The notes beneath the pieces were generated by a model. The model saw only the letters and a list, made by a program, of their open reading frames with translations, did not search any database and had not been told where the DNA came from. Positions 41,757 through 50,475 of a stretch of 64,000 bases of DNA are shown here, piece by piece (position 1 is the stretch's first letter; every line of letters starts with the position of its first letter). Origin of the DNA: Acidimicrobiales bacterium (GTDB lineage: Bacteria; Actinomycetota; Acidimicrobiia; Acidimicrobiales; Aldehydirespiratoraceae). Position numbers and translations under genes: made by a program. The stretch is from positions 1,980,369 to 2,044,368 of the forward strand of contig JAWPML010000001.1 in assembly GCA_033344915.1 (NCBI GenBank), written 5' to 3'.

Positions 41757-43739
41757 TCAGACCTTCTTGTCCACCTCGGTGGCGAGGCGGGCGATGAAGT
41801 CATCCACGGTGACGTCGCGCTCCGGCTTGTCCTCGCCCCGCTTGTTGACACCGACGGTGTCGGCCGCCACGTCGTCGTCGCCGACGACCAGGACGTAGGG
41901 GATCTTCTCGACCTTCCCGTTGCGCACCCGCTTGCCGAGCGGCTCGACGGCACCGACGACGTCGACCCGGAAACCGGCGGCGCGCAGACGCGACGCCACG
42001 GCGTCGGCGTGGTCGTCGTGCACCTCGGCCACCGGCAGGATGCGGACCTGGGTCGGCGCGAGCCACGCCGGGAACGCGCCGGCGTAGTGCTCGATGAGCA
42101 CGCCGAAGAAGCGCTCGATCGACCCCATCAGCGCGCGATGGATCATGACCGGCCGCTTGCGGGTGCCGTCCGACGCCACGTACTCGAGGTCGAACCGCTC
42201 CGGCAGGTTGAAGTCGAGTTGGATGGTCGACAGCTGCCAGGAACGGCCGATCGCGTCCTTCACGTCGACGTCGATCTTCGGCCCGTAGAACGCGCCGCCG
42301 CCCTCGTCGACCACATAGTCGTGGTCTCCCTGCTCGAGTGCCGCCCGCAGTCCGTCGGTCGCGAGCTCCCAGATCTCGTCGTCGCCCACCGACTTCTCCA
42401 CCGGGCGGGTCGAGAGCTTCATCTGGAACTCGTCGAAACCGAACGCCCGCAGCACGCTGAGCACGAACTGGAGGGTCGAGTCGACCTCCTCGGCGAAGCC
42501 TTCGCGGGTGGTGAAGATGTGGCTGTCGTCCTGGGTGAACCCGCGACTGCGCAGCAGGCCGTGAACCGCACCCGAGAGCTCGTAGCGGTAGACCGCGCCG
42601 AGTTCGAACATCCGCAGCGGCAGCTCCCGATAGCTGCGCTGTCGCGAGCGGTAGATCATCACGTGGAACGGGCAGTTCATCGGCTTCGGGTAGTACGTCG
42701 CACCGTCCATCTCCATGGGCGGATACATGCCGTCGGCGTAGAAGTCGAGGTGGCCCGAGGTCTCCCAGAGCACCGACTTCGCGATGTGGGGCGACACGAC
42801 GAACTCGTAGCCGCCGTGCTCGTGACGGTCGCGGCTGTAGTCCTCCATGATCTTGCGGATGAGCGCACCCTTGGGGTGCCACACCGCGAGGCCCGGACCG
42901 AGCTCCTCGGGCCAGCTGACGAGATCGAGCTCCTGGGCGAGGCGGCGGTGATCGCGCTTCTCGGCCTCGGCCAGCATCTGGAGGTGGGTCTTCAGCGCCT
43001 TCTTGGAGTCCCACGCGGTGCCGTAGATCCGCTGGAGCATCGGACGCGAGACGTCGCCACGCCAGTAGGCGCCGGCGACGGACTGGAGCTTGAAATGGGC
43101 GAGCCGTGCGGTGCTCGGCACGTGGGGCCCGGTGCACATGTCTCGGAAGGTGCCGGGGGCGGTGATGTCGCCGTTGGCGTAGTAGCTGATCGAGTCGCCG
43201 CTGACCTCGCCCGCGTCCTCACCGGTGACGGCGCCGTCGCGGACCCGTTCGATGATCTCGGCCTTGAAGGGCTCCTCGGCGAAGAACCCGACGGCCTCGT
43301 CGAGGCTGAGTTCGTGACGGACGAAGGGCTGATCGGCTTCGACGATCTCGCGCATGCGGGACTCGATGCGTTCGAGATCGTCCTCGGACAGGGTCTGGCC
43401 GTCCGGCAACTCGACGTCGTAGTAGAAGCCGTGCTCGATCGGCGGGCCGATCGCGAGTTGGGTGCCGGGATGGAGGTCGACGATCGCCTGCGCCATCACG
43501 TGCGCGGTCGAGTGGCGCAGGGTGTGCAGCCCGCTGTCCGATGCCGGCGTGACGATCTCCACCACCGCGCCGTCCGTGAGCACGACATCGAGATCGTGCT
43601 CCGTGCCGTCGACGACCGCGATGAGCGCGTCTCGGGCGAGGCCGGGCCCGATGTCGGCTGCGAGGTCGGCGGCGGTGGCACCGGCCGGGAGTTCGCGAGC
43701 TGACCCATCGGGAAGGTTGATGGAGATGACGTCGGACAT
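41757..43739 (-). CDS. thrS: Threonyl-tRNA synthetase
   Basis: ThrRS charges tRNA-Thr and edits serine. The 660-residue product has a short TGS domain (1-60) and an editing domain with RHSTAHVMAQAI. The class II core has zinc Cys in MNCPFHVMIYRS, motif 2 (RMFELGAVYRYELSGAVHGLLRSRGFTQDDSHIF) and motif 3 (HRALMGSIERFFGVLIEHY). A C-terminal anticodon domain completes it. The ATG at 43739 has TAACCT 9 nt upstream. It is the first gene of the minus-strand housekeeping block. Confidence 0.97.
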   Translation of the reverse strand: MSDVISINLPDGSARELPAGATAADLAADIGPGLARDALIAVVDGTEHDLDVVLTDGAVVEIVTPASDSGLHTLRHSTAHVMAQAIVDLHPGTQLAIGPPIEHGFYYDVELPDGQTLSEDDLERIESRMREIVEADQPFVRHELSLDEAVGFFAEEPFKAEIIERVRDGAVTGEDAGEVSGDSISYYANGDITAPGTFRDMCTGPHVPSTARLAHFKLQSVAGAYWRGDVSRPMLQRIYGTAWDSKKALKTHLQMLAEAEKRDHRRLAQELDLVSWPEELGPGLAVWHPKGALIRKIMEDYSRDRHEHGGYEFVVSPHIAKSVLWETSGHLDFYADGMYPPMEMDGATYYPKPMNCPFHVMIYRSRQRSYRELPLRMFELGAVYRYELSGAVHGLLRSRGFTQDDSHIFTTREGFAEEVDSTLQFVLSVLRAFGFDEFQMKLSTRPVEKSVGDDEIWELATDGLRAALEQGDHDYVVDEGGGAFYGPKIDVDVKDAIGRSWQLSTIQLDFNLPERFDLEYVASDGTRKRPVMIHRALMGSIERFFGVLIEHYAGAFPAWLAPTQVRILPVAEVHDDHADAVASRLRAAGFRVDVVGAVEPLGKRVRNGKVEKIPYVLVVGDDDVAADTVGVNKRGEDKPERDVTVDDFIARLATEVDKKV

Positions 43740-43783
43740 ACGCCGCGAAGGTTACCGGGCTGTCCGGCCGGGCCCGTGGGAAT

Positions 43784-44539
43784 TCAGACGGCGGCGGCGC
43801 GCAGCACGTCGGCCGACGAGCGTCGCTCGGGCATCTCCGGATCCACGGTGACCTGGAGTGTCTCGGTGGCGGTCTGGGTGCCCTTGGTCGCGTACTCGTT
43901 CACATAGTCCTGGCCGGTGAGGGCGCGGATCTCGAACATCACCTCGTCGGTGATCTGCCGCAGGCGCATGCGGGTGTCGGACACCGACTCGCTCGAGGCC
44001 GGGTAAATCGGCTTGCCGAAGCGGATCTCGACGGGGCGGAACGGACGGGGCATCGGCACGTCCGGCGGTTGGATGGCGCGGCTGCCGAGGATGCCGACCG
44101 GCACGATCGGCGCGCCCGTGCGCAGGGAGAGCCGTGCGGCACCGGTGTGACCCTTGTGGAGATAGCCCGTTCGCGACCGCGTCCCCTCCGGATAGATGCC
44201 GAAGAACTCGCCGGCCTCGAGCAGACCGGCCGCGGTGTCGAGGGCGCGGGTGGACGCGTCGCCGCCGCTGCGATCGATCGGGATCATGCCGAGCGCCGGG
44301 AAGAGCCGCCGGGTCTTCCAGTCGTCCAGATACTCCGCCTTGCCCACGAAGCAGATCGGTCGGGGAAGGACCGCCGGCAGGAAGAAGGAGTCGATCACCG
44401 ACGTGTGGTTCGGCGTGAAAATCGCCGGGCCGGTGGCCGGGATGTGCTCCAGACCCGAGGTACGGATCCTCCAGAGTGAGGCGAAGAGCGGACGACAGAC
44501 GGTGAGGACGGCTCGCTGCATCGCTCGGTGGTCCGACAT
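43784..44539 (-). CDS. plsC: 1-acyl-glycerol-3-phosphate acyltransferase
   Basis: PlsC acylates lysophosphatidate to phosphatidate. In the 251-residue protein NHTSVID (His-x4-Asp) is motif I, and FVGKAEYLDDWKTRRLFPALGMIPIDRSG leads to motif II. GIYPEGTRSRTGYLHKGHTGAARLSL is motif III and IVPVGILGS motif IV. The ATG at 44539 is taken. A nearby in-frame ATG 15 bases later is possible. It follows mshC by 10 bases on the same strand, and a single transcript with mshC and npdG is plausible. Confidence 0.92.
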   Translation of the reverse strand: MSDHRAMQRAVLTVCRPLFASLWRIRTSGLEHIPATGPAIFTPNHTSVIDSFFLPAVLPRPICFVGKAEYLDDWKTRRLFPALGMIPIDRSGGDASTRALDTAAGLLEAGEFFGIYPEGTRSRTGYLHKGHTGAARLSLRTGAPIVPVGILGSRAIQPPDVPMPRPFRPVEIRFGKPIYPASSESVSDTRMRLRQITDEVMFEIRALTGQDYVNEYATKGTQTATETLQVTVDPEMPERRSSADVLRAAAV

Positions 44540-44549
44540 CAGGCGCCCA

Positions 44550-45668
44550 TCATGACAGATCCACGCCGAGAAGGGCGGCGGCATCGCCGACCCCTTCACC
44601 GGCATTCGCGGCGTCGTCCACCACCGCGAGCGCGGCCGGTACGTCGAGGTCGTCGTCGAGGTGGGCCCGCACCTCCTCGAGCGCTCCGGACCCGGGTCCG
44701 GCCGCACGCCAGCGGTCCAGTCGCGCCACCGCATCGTCGATCAGTTGATCGCTCCACTGCCAGGGACGCCGGTAGTGATGCGCACCGAGCGCCAACCGGA
44801 TCGCCATCGGGTCGAAGCGATCACGCAGGTCGTGCACGAACACGAGATTGCCGGTCGACTTCGACATCTTCCGGCCGTCGAGGTGCACCATCGACTGGTG
44901 CATCCAGTGCCGCACGAACGGCTCCCCCGTCGCCGCCTCGCTCTGGGCCCGCACACACTCGTGGTGCGGGTAGAGGAGGTCGACGCCGCCGCCGTGCAGG
45001 TCGATCGTGGGACCGAGCTCGCGCAGCGCGAGAGCCGAACACTCGACGTGCCAGCCGGGCCGGCCGGGACCCCATCGCGACTCCCAGGCCGGTTCGCCCT
45101 CGTCCGAGGGTCGCCACATGATGAAGTCGAGCGGATCCCGCTTGTTCGGGTCGCTCGGGTTCTCCCGCCACTCGACGGCCAGCTGCTGCATCCGATCGCG
45201 TCCGAGCCCACCGAGCGAACCGAAGTCCTCGGCCGCCACGGTGTCGAAGTAGACGGTGCCGCCCACGACGTAGCCGAGGCCGCGGTCGAGGATCGACTCG
45301 ATCACCCCCCGGATGTCGGGGATCGCGCCCGTGGCCCGCGGGGCCGACCACGGTTCGATGGTGTTCAGCGCGGCCATGTCCTCGTCGAAGCGGGCCGTCT
45401 CGCCGAAGGCGAGGTCGAGATAGTGGACCCCGCGCCGGGCGGCCGCCGCGAGGATGTCGTCGTCGACGTCGGTGATGTTGCGGACGCAGCGGGTCTCGTG
45501 GCCGAGGTCCCGCAGACGGCGCTGCAAGACGTCGTAGGTGACATAAGTGGCGGCGTGCCCGAGATGGGTGGCGTCGTAGGGGGTGATGCCACACACGTAC
45601 ATCGTGACGATCGGGCCCGGTTCGAACGGGACGATCCGGCCGAGATGCGTGTCGTAGAGCTGCATCAT
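44550..45668 (-). CDS. mshC: Mycothiol ligase (cysteine:GlcN-Ins ligase) MshC
   Basis: MshC couples cysteine to GlcN-inositol in mycothiol synthesis. The 372-residue protein is a class I CysRS paralogue. It has the zinc Cys in MYVCGITPYDATHLGHAATY (with the THLGH signature), ECSALALRELGPTIDLHGGG, LYPHHECVRAQSE and KMSKS in GRKMSKSTGNLVF. It lacks the CysRS anticodon domain. It is somewhat shorter than mycobacterial MshC (about 410). A short CysRS is the alternative, but FEPGPIVTMYVCGITPYDATHLGH is MshC-like. Confidence 0.9.
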   Translation of the reverse strand: MMQLYDTHLGRIVPFEPGPIVTMYVCGITPYDATHLGHAATYVTYDVLQRRLRDLGHETRCVRNITDVDDDILAAAARRGVHYLDLAFGETARFDEDMAALNTIEPWSAPRATGAIPDIRGVIESILDRGLGYVVGGTVYFDTVAAEDFGSLGGLGRDRMQQLAVEWRENPSDPNKRDPLDFIMWRPSDEGEPAWESRWGPGRPGWHVECSALALRELGPTIDLHGGGVDLLYPHHECVRAQSEAATGEPFVRHWMHQSMVHLDGRKMSKSTGNLVFVHDLRDRFDPMAIRLALGAHHYRRPWQWSDQLIDDAVARLDRWRAAGPGSGALEEVRAHLDDDLDVPAALAVVDDAANAGEGVGDAAALLGVDLS

Positions 45669-45681
45669 CGGACCGAGCGGG

Positions 45682-46347
45682 TCAGTCGACGTCGTCGTCG
45701 ATGCCGATCAGCTTCAGCGCGACCCGGGTCTTGTAGCGCACGTTCAGCTGGAGCAGAACGGCGGTGAACGCCTCGATGGCGGTGGCGTTCGAGAGCTCGC
45801 CGGCATCGAGCGGTCGCATCCCCGGGATCTCGCCGACCAGGTCGCTGACGGTCACGGTCGCCTTCTGGTGATCCGAGCAGATCAGGATGTCGGACACGAC
45901 CGGCTCGTCCAGCTGGGCGAGTTCCTTGGCGGGCACATGGTGGAACGCCGCGGCCACATAGCTGTCCGGCAGTTCGGCCTGGACGCTGCCGGACACGGAC
46001 CCGCGGGGCGGCACGAGCGGCTGAAACTCGCGACCCACCTTCGACAGCGCGTTGCTCATGCAGACGACGACCTTGCCGCGGAGCCTCGTCCGCACGGAGT
46101 GAGCCGTCTCGGTCGCCGCGTTCCACGGGGTGGCGATCACGACGAGCTCGCCGTTCGCGGCACCCTGGTTGTCGGAGCTGTCGATCGCCAACGTCCGGTC
46201 CGGCCACTTGTCGATGATGGTGTCGCGCACCTCCAAAGCCCGGTACTTGGAGCGCGAGCCGATGGTGATCTCGTGGCCGACGGAAGCGAGTCGGGCGGCC
46301 AGAGCCATGCCCGCTGGACCGGTGGCGCCGAGGAGACCGATGTGCAT
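45682..46347 (-). CDS. npdG: NADPH-dependent F420 reductase-like protein
   Basis: A 221-residue Rossmann protein of the F420:NADP oxidoreductase type, which moves hydride between NADPH and F420. MHIGLLGATGPAGMALAARLASVGHEITIGSRSKYRA is the NADP-binding opening. VVIATPWNAATETAHSV and VAAAFHHVPAKEL follow the family pattern. The ATG at 46347 has TAGCCT 8 nt upstream. It supplies reduced F420 that the LLM oxidoreductase could use. It lies 13 bases before the mshC start. Confidence 0.92.
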   Translation of the reverse strand: MHIGLLGATGPAGMALAARLASVGHEITIGSRSKYRALEVRDTIIDKWPDRTLAIDSSDNQGAANGELVVIATPWNAATETAHSVRTRLRGKVVVCMSNALSKVGREFQPLVPPRGSVSGSVQAELPDSYVAAAFHHVPAKELAQLDEPVVSDILICSDHQKATVTVSDLVGEIPGMRPLDAGELSNATAIEAFTAVLLQLNVRYKTRVALKLIGIDDDVD

Positions 46348-46355
46348 GGTGAACG

Positions 46356-46361
46356 AGGCTA
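46356..46361 (-). promoter_or_regulatory. Putative -10 element, leaderless npdG
   Basis: TAGCCT on the minus strand, 8 nt before the npdG ATG. It is divergent from the fabI upstream region. Inference. Confidence 0.4.
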
Positions 46362-46423
46362 CGGTGCGTCTCTGTCGACGGCGACTCGGCCGACGACCAG
46401 GGACGACACCCGGAGGAACCCGC

Positions 46424-47191
46424 GTGGGGCTGCTGGACGGCAAGAAGATCCTGATCACCGGCGTGCTGACCGACGCCAGTCTCGCGTTCGGCGTCGCCCG
46501 GATCGCCCAGGAACAGGGCGCCGAGATCGCGCTCACCGGGGCCGGCCGGGGCCTGCGGCTCACCGAGCGCACCGCCCGCAAGCTGCCTCAGCCCTGCGAG
46601 GTCCACGAGCTCGACGTCACCGAGCCGGCCCAGGTCGAGGCGCTGCGCGACACGCTCTCGAACACCTGGGGACGGGTCGACGGGGCGCTGCACTCCATCG
46701 GCTTCGCGCCCGAGGCGATCCTGGGTGACGACTTCATGGGCGGCACCTGGGACGACGTGAAGGTCGCCCTCGAGATCTCGGCCTACTCGCTGAAGGTGGT
46801 GGCCGAGGCCACCGCGCCGCTCATGACGAAGGGCGGTTCCATCGTCGGGCTCACCTTCGACGCCACCGTCGCCTGGCCGGCCTACAACTGGATGGGCGTG
46901 GCCAAGGCCGCGTTGGAATCGACCAACCGGTATCTCGCGCGGGCGCTGGGTCCGCAGGGCATCCGCTGCAACCTCGTGGCCGCCGGGCCGATCCGCACGA
47001 TCGCCGCGAAGTCGATCCCCGGCTTCGCCGCCTTCGAGGAGGTGTGGGACGAGAAGGCGCCGCTCGGGTGGGACGTCAACGACTCCACCGCCGTCGCCGA
47101 GAGCACGGTCGCGCTGCTGTCCGACTGGTTCCGGGGAACGACCGGTTCGATCATCCACGTGGACGGCGGCTATCACAGCATCGGCGCCTGA
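46424..47191 (+). CDS. fabI: Enoyl-ACP reductase (NADH) FabI/InhA type
   Basis: FabI completes each elongation cycle of type II fatty acid synthesis. The 255-residue SDR has LDGKKILITGVLTDASLAFGVARIAQEQGAEIALTGAG and the catalytic Y-x6-K in WPAYNWMGVAKAALES. ALHSIGFAPE is also visible, and the C-terminus TGSIIHVDGGYHSIGA matches FabI. The GTG at 46424 has GGAGG at 7 nt. It is followed directly by the RmlD-like frame, whose start is unclear. Confidence 0.95.
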   Translation: MGLLDGKKILITGVLTDASLAFGVARIAQEQGAEIALTGAGRGLRLTERTARKLPQPCEVHELDVTEPAQVEALRDTLSNTWGRVDGALHSIGFAPEAILGDDFMGGTWDDVKVALEISAYSLKVVAEATAPLMTKGGSIVGLTFDATVAWPAYNWMGVAKAALESTNRYLARALGPQGIRCNLVAAGPIRTIAAKSIPGFAAFEEVWDEKAPLGWDVNDSTAVAESTVALLSDWFRGTTGSIIHVDGGYHSIGA

Positions 47192-48017
47192 CCGCGGCCG
47201 TCCCGCCCTCCTGATCGTCGGCGGCACCGGCCTGCTCGGGCGGGCACTCTGCCGCATCGCGCCGCCCTCCGCCGCCGCGACCCATTGCTCGTCGCCGCCC
47301 GTCGCCGGCGTGTCCACGTGGCACCACATCGACCTGCGCGACGGCGGCACGGACGGCGCCGCGCTGGTCGACGAGCTGCGCCCGGACACCGTGGTCAACG
47401 CGGCCTACGTCGCCTCCGGCCCCGACCTCGACGCCATCACCGCCCGGGCCCCCGGCGCGCTCGCGGCGGCCTGTGCCCGGGTCGGGGCGCGGTTCGTCCA
47501 CGTGTCGACCGACGTGGTCTTCGACGGCACGACCGACCGCCCCTACCGCGAGGACGACCCGGTCTCGCCACCCCATGACTACGGCCGGGCGAAGGCCGAC
47601 GCCGAGGCCGCGGTCGCCGACGCGGATCCCGGCGCGGTGATCGTGCGCACCAGCCTCCTCTACGGCGATACAGACGACCCCGGTCACCAGGCCGCGATGG
47701 TCACCGACCCGTCGATGCGGTTCTTCGACGACGAGTACCGCTGCCCGCTCGCGGTCACGTCACTCGCCCACGCGTGCCTCGAACTCGCCGAGCGCCGCGA
47801 CATCGCGGGGCCGCTCCACGTCGCCGGCGCCGACATCGTTGACCGCCACGAGTTCGCCCGCCGTCTCGCCCCGCTCGTGGGGGTCGACGCGGCGGCTGTG
47901 GTCGGAGCGCCCGGCCCGGCGGACGGATCCCGGCCGCGGAACTGCCCGCTCGACACGAGCCGGGCCCGCTCGCTGCTCACCACTCCCCTGCCGGGCGTAC
48001 GCGAGATCCTGCGCTGA
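47172..48017 (+). CDS. RmlD-like NAD(P)-dependent sugar reductase, start unresolved
   Basis: A Rossmann-fold SDR of the RmlD (dTDP-4-dehydrorhamnose reductase) type. The nucleotide-binding loop is LLIVGGTGLLGRAL, with DTVVNAAYVASGPDLDAI, HVSTDVVFDGTTDRPYRE and the catalytic Tyr-x3-Lys in YGRAKADAE. No ATG, GTG or TTG exists in frame before the Gly-rich loop. The first GTG is at 47310, after it, and starting there would delete the cofactor site. Candidates are ATC at 47172, overlapping fabI by 20 bases, or CTG at 47211. I give the longest. The start needs N-terminal data. Confidence 0.75.
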   Translation: MTASAPDRGRPALLIVGGTGLLGRALCRIAPPSAAATHCSSPPVAGVSTWHHIDLRDGGTDGAALVDELRPDTVVNAAYVASGPDLDAITARAPGALAAACARVGARFVHVSTDVVFDGTTDRPYREDDPVSPPHDYGRAKADAEAAVADADPGAVIVRTSLLYGDTDDPGHQAAMVTDPSMRFFDDEYRCPLAVTSLAHACLELAERRDIAGPLHVAGADIVDRHEFARRLAPLVGVDAAAVVGAPGPADGSRPRNCPLDTSRARSLLTTPLPGVREILR

Positions 48018-48045
48018 GGGTCGAGTGGCGCCGAAAAGGGCCGGA

Positions 48046-49095
48046 TCAGACCTCGGCGTCGGTCTCGTCGCGGATGTCGCCCACCAGCGCTTCGAGCGCG
48101 TCCTCGAGCGTGACGAGCCCGAGCAGGCGACCCTCCGTTGTCTGGACCAAGGCGACATGGCGGCGGACGCGCCGCATGGCCCGCATGAGGTCACGCACCG
48201 AGGTGTCGGGTCCGACGATGAGCATGCGCCGCATCATCTCCAGCGGCACCTGATCGTCACGGGCGTCGGGACCGAGCCGCAGCAGGTCCTTGGAGTGGAC
48301 GAACCCGATGATGTCGTCCGGCCCGCCGCCCTCGATCGGGATGCGGCTGTGGCCCGTCTCGGCCACCCGTCGCTCGATCTCGGCCACGGGCGTCGGACGG
48401 GGCACGGAGTGCATCTCCGCCCGCGGCACCATGATCGACCCTGCGGTGCGGGCCCGGAAGTCGAGCGCGCCGGAGAGGAGCTCGCGTTCGAGCTGCTCGA
48501 TCTTCCCCTGTTCGAGCGCGCCGGCGAGCAGTGTGTGGAACTCGTTGACGGTGAGCGCGGTGTTGAGTTCGTCGACCGGCTCGTAGCCGAACAGGCGGAC
48601 GATGCCGTTCGAGATGAGGTTGAGGAACCAGACCACCGGCTTGAACAGCGCGACATAGGCACCGTGCAGCGGCGCCAGGACCCGCGCCACCTTTTCCGGA
48701 TTCGCGATGGCCAGGTTCTTCGGCACCATCTCCCCGACGACCATGTGGAGCACCACCACGATGCTCAACGCGATCAGGAACGAGATGGTGTGCAGGACGC
48801 TGCTCGACAGGTGCACGAAGGACTCGATCGCGGATTCGAGGAGGGTCGCGATCGCCGGTTCCGCGACATAACCGAGTCCGAGCGACGCCATGGTGATGCC
48901 CAACTGGGCACCGGCGAGCTGCGGCTGGAGGTCGCGAACCGCGTCGAGGGCGGCCTCCGCTCGCGGGTCGTCGCCCGACAGCGTCATCGGCTCGAGTCGC
49001 GAGACCCGCGAGGCGAGCAGGGCGAACTCGATCGCGACGAAGAACCCGTTGGCGACCAGGAGGAGCACCGCGGCGATGAGGAAGCCGGTGGTCAT
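48046..49095 (-). CDS. CNNM/CorC-type membrane protein with CBS pair (short form)
   Basis: A 349-residue protein with an N-terminal DUF21 membrane domain of about four helices (opening FLIAAVLLLVANGFFVAIEFALLASR) and a cytosolic CBS pair (VPRAEMHSVPRP, RIPIEGGGPDDIIGFVHSKDLL, LVTLEDALEALVGDIRDE). Relatives act in Mg2+/Co2+ export or ion homeostasis. It ends after the CBS pair, without the CorC/HlyC C-terminal domain of its neighbour. The ATG overlaps the upstream gene's stop (ATGA), so the two may form a heteromer. Confidence 0.88.
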   Translation of the reverse strand: MTTGFLIAAVLLLVANGFFVAIEFALLASRVSRLEPMTLSGDDPRAEAALDAVRDLQPQLAGAQLGITMASLGLGYVAEPAIATLLESAIESFVHLSSSVLHTISFLIALSIVVVLHMVVGEMVPKNLAIANPEKVARVLAPLHGAYVALFKPVVWFLNLISNGIVRLFGYEPVDELNTALTVNEFHTLLAGALEQGKIEQLERELLSGALDFRARTAGSIMVPRAEMHSVPRPTPVAEIERRVAETGHSRIPIEGGGPDDIIGFVHSKDLLRLGPDARDDQVPLEMMRRMLIVGPDTSVRDLMRAMRRVRRHVALVQTTEGRLLGLVTLEDALEALVGDIRDETDAEV

Positions 49096-50420
49096 GATGG
49101 TGTCTCCGACGGTGTCTCCGGCGGCGGCGTCTCCGGCGGCGCCACGACGCGGACCGAGGCGATGCGCAGCCGCTCCATGGCCACCACTTCGAGCCGCCAC
49201 CCGTCGACCGTGCACATGTCGCCCGGGGTCGGGATCTCGCCGAGCTGATCCAGCACCAGGCCGGCGAGCGTCTCGTACTCACCCGGCGGCATGTCGAACC
49301 CCGTCAGGTCACGGACCTCGTCGGGATGCAGGGAAGCCGGGATGACGGTGGAGCCCTTCGCCTCGACCCGCGTGAGCGACGTCGAGATGATGTCGTGCTC
49401 GTCGTCGATCTCGCCGACCAACTCCTCGAGCACGTCTTCGAGCGTGATGATGCCCGCCGTGCCGCCGTGCTCGTCGACCACCACGGCCAACTGTTGCCCG
49501 CCCTCGCGCAGGTCGACCAGGAGTTCGTCGAGGTCGCGGGCCTCCGGTACGGCGAGCACCGGCGCCATCAGGTCGATGACGTGGGTCGTGGACCGCTCGC
49601 TCACCGGCACGCCGTGGACCGACTTCACGTGCACGACGCCGACGAGATCGTCCAGACCGTCGGCCATCACGGGGAACCGGGAGTGGCCGCTGGACACCGC
49701 GAGCTCGACCAGATCGTCGACCGTCGCCTCGTCGTCGACCGCCACGACCCGCACGCGCGGCACCATCGCGTCGTCCGCCGACTTGTCGGCGAGCCGGATG
49801 GATCGGGTGAGGAGGTCGACCTCCGCCGGATCGAGCATCCCTTCCTCGCCCGAGCTGCGGATCATGTGTTCGAGCTCTTCGAGGTTCGGGATCGCCTCGA
49901 GCTCCTCGGCGGGCTCGACCCCCAGCCGACGCGTCAGGCGAGCCGCCATGCCGTCGAGCACCACGATCACCGGCCCGGCGAGGATGCCGTAGACCGCGGT
50001 CGGACGGGAGAGGGCGAACGACGATTCGAGGGGCCGACTGGTGGCGAGGGACTTCGGCACCAGCTCGCCGAACACCATCTGCACGACCGTGGCGATCAGC
50101 AGCGCGAGGGCGATCGAGACCCCGCGGGGCACGTCGCCGAAAACGCTCTCCAGCCCCGGTTCGATCGCCGCCGCGACGGCCGGTTCGGCCAGGAACCCGA
50201 GGAGCAGGGACGTGACGGTGATGCCGAGCTGGGCGCCCGACAGGTGGTACGAGATGCGGTCGAGCAGCCCCTGCACACGACGGGCGGCGCTGCTGCCCTG
50301 TGCGGCGCGTTCGTCGACACGGGTTCGATCGACGGCCACCAGCGCGAACTCGGCGGCGACGAAGGCTGCGTTGGCCGCGACCAGGGCGACGGCGGCCAGG
50401 AGCCGTAGGGCGATGTCGAT
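49092..50420 (-). CDS. CNNM/CorC-type membrane protein, probable AUC start
   Basis: A 442-residue CNNM homologue: DUF21 membrane domain, CBS pair (MVPRVRVVAVDDE, RFPVMADGLDDLVGVVHVK, VDEHGGTAGIITLEDVLEELVG) and a C-terminal CorC_HlyC domain. The family N-terminus is present as ALRLLAAVALVAANAAFVAAEFAL, but no ATG, GTG or TTG precedes it. The first canonical start (GTG 50339) lies after that helix. ATC at 50420 follows GAGGAG by exactly 5 bases and an upstream TGA. AUC initiation is therefore the best reading. It is coupled to the gene at 48046-49095. Confidence 0.85.
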   Translation of the reverse strand: MDIALRLLAAVALVAANAAFVAAEFALVAVDRTRVDERAAQGSSAARRVQGLLDRISYHLSGAQLGITVTSLLLGFLAEPAVAAAIEPGLESVFGDVPRGVSIALALLIATVVQMVFGELVPKSLATSRPLESSFALSRPTAVYGILAGPVIVVLDGMAARLTRRLGVEPAEELEAIPNLEELEHMIRSSGEEGMLDPAEVDLLTRSIRLADKSADDAMVPRVRVVAVDDEATVDDLVELAVSSGHSRFPVMADGLDDLVGVVHVKSVHGVPVSERSTTHVIDLMAPVLAVPEARDLDELLVDLREGGQQLAVVVDEHGGTAGIITLEDVLEELVGEIDDEHDIISTSLTRVEAKGSTVIPASLHPDEVRDLTGFDMPPGEYETLAGLVLDQLGEIPTPGDMCTVDGWRLEVVAMERLRIASVRVVAPPETPPPETPSETPS

Positions 50421-50425
50421 CGGAA

Positions 50426-50431
50426 CTCCTC
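50426..50431 (-). promoter_or_regulatory. Shine-Dalgarno site pointing to an AUC start
   Basis: GAGGAG on the minus strand, 5 bases before the ATC at 50420. It is the strongest ribosome-binding site near this gene and no canonical start lies within reach. It decides the start of the CNNM gene. Confidence 0.6.
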
Positions 50432-50462
50432 AGTCGATCTGCGTCATCGGAAAATGTACCCG

Positions 50463-50468
50463 TAGGTT
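50463..50468 (+). promoter_or_regulatory. Putative -10 element, leaderless ABC exporter gene
   Basis: TAGGTT, 7 nt before the ATG at 50476. Overlapping GGAG could also serve as a ribosome-binding site. Inference. Confidence 0.4.
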
Positions 50469-50475
50469 GGAGCGA

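Noticed and set aside
47186-47193. Programmed +1 frameshift fusing FabI to the RmlD-like protein
   Set aside because: The stop context is UGAC as in prfB, but there is no slippery codon and no spaced ribosome-binding site upstream. Kept only as an alternative.
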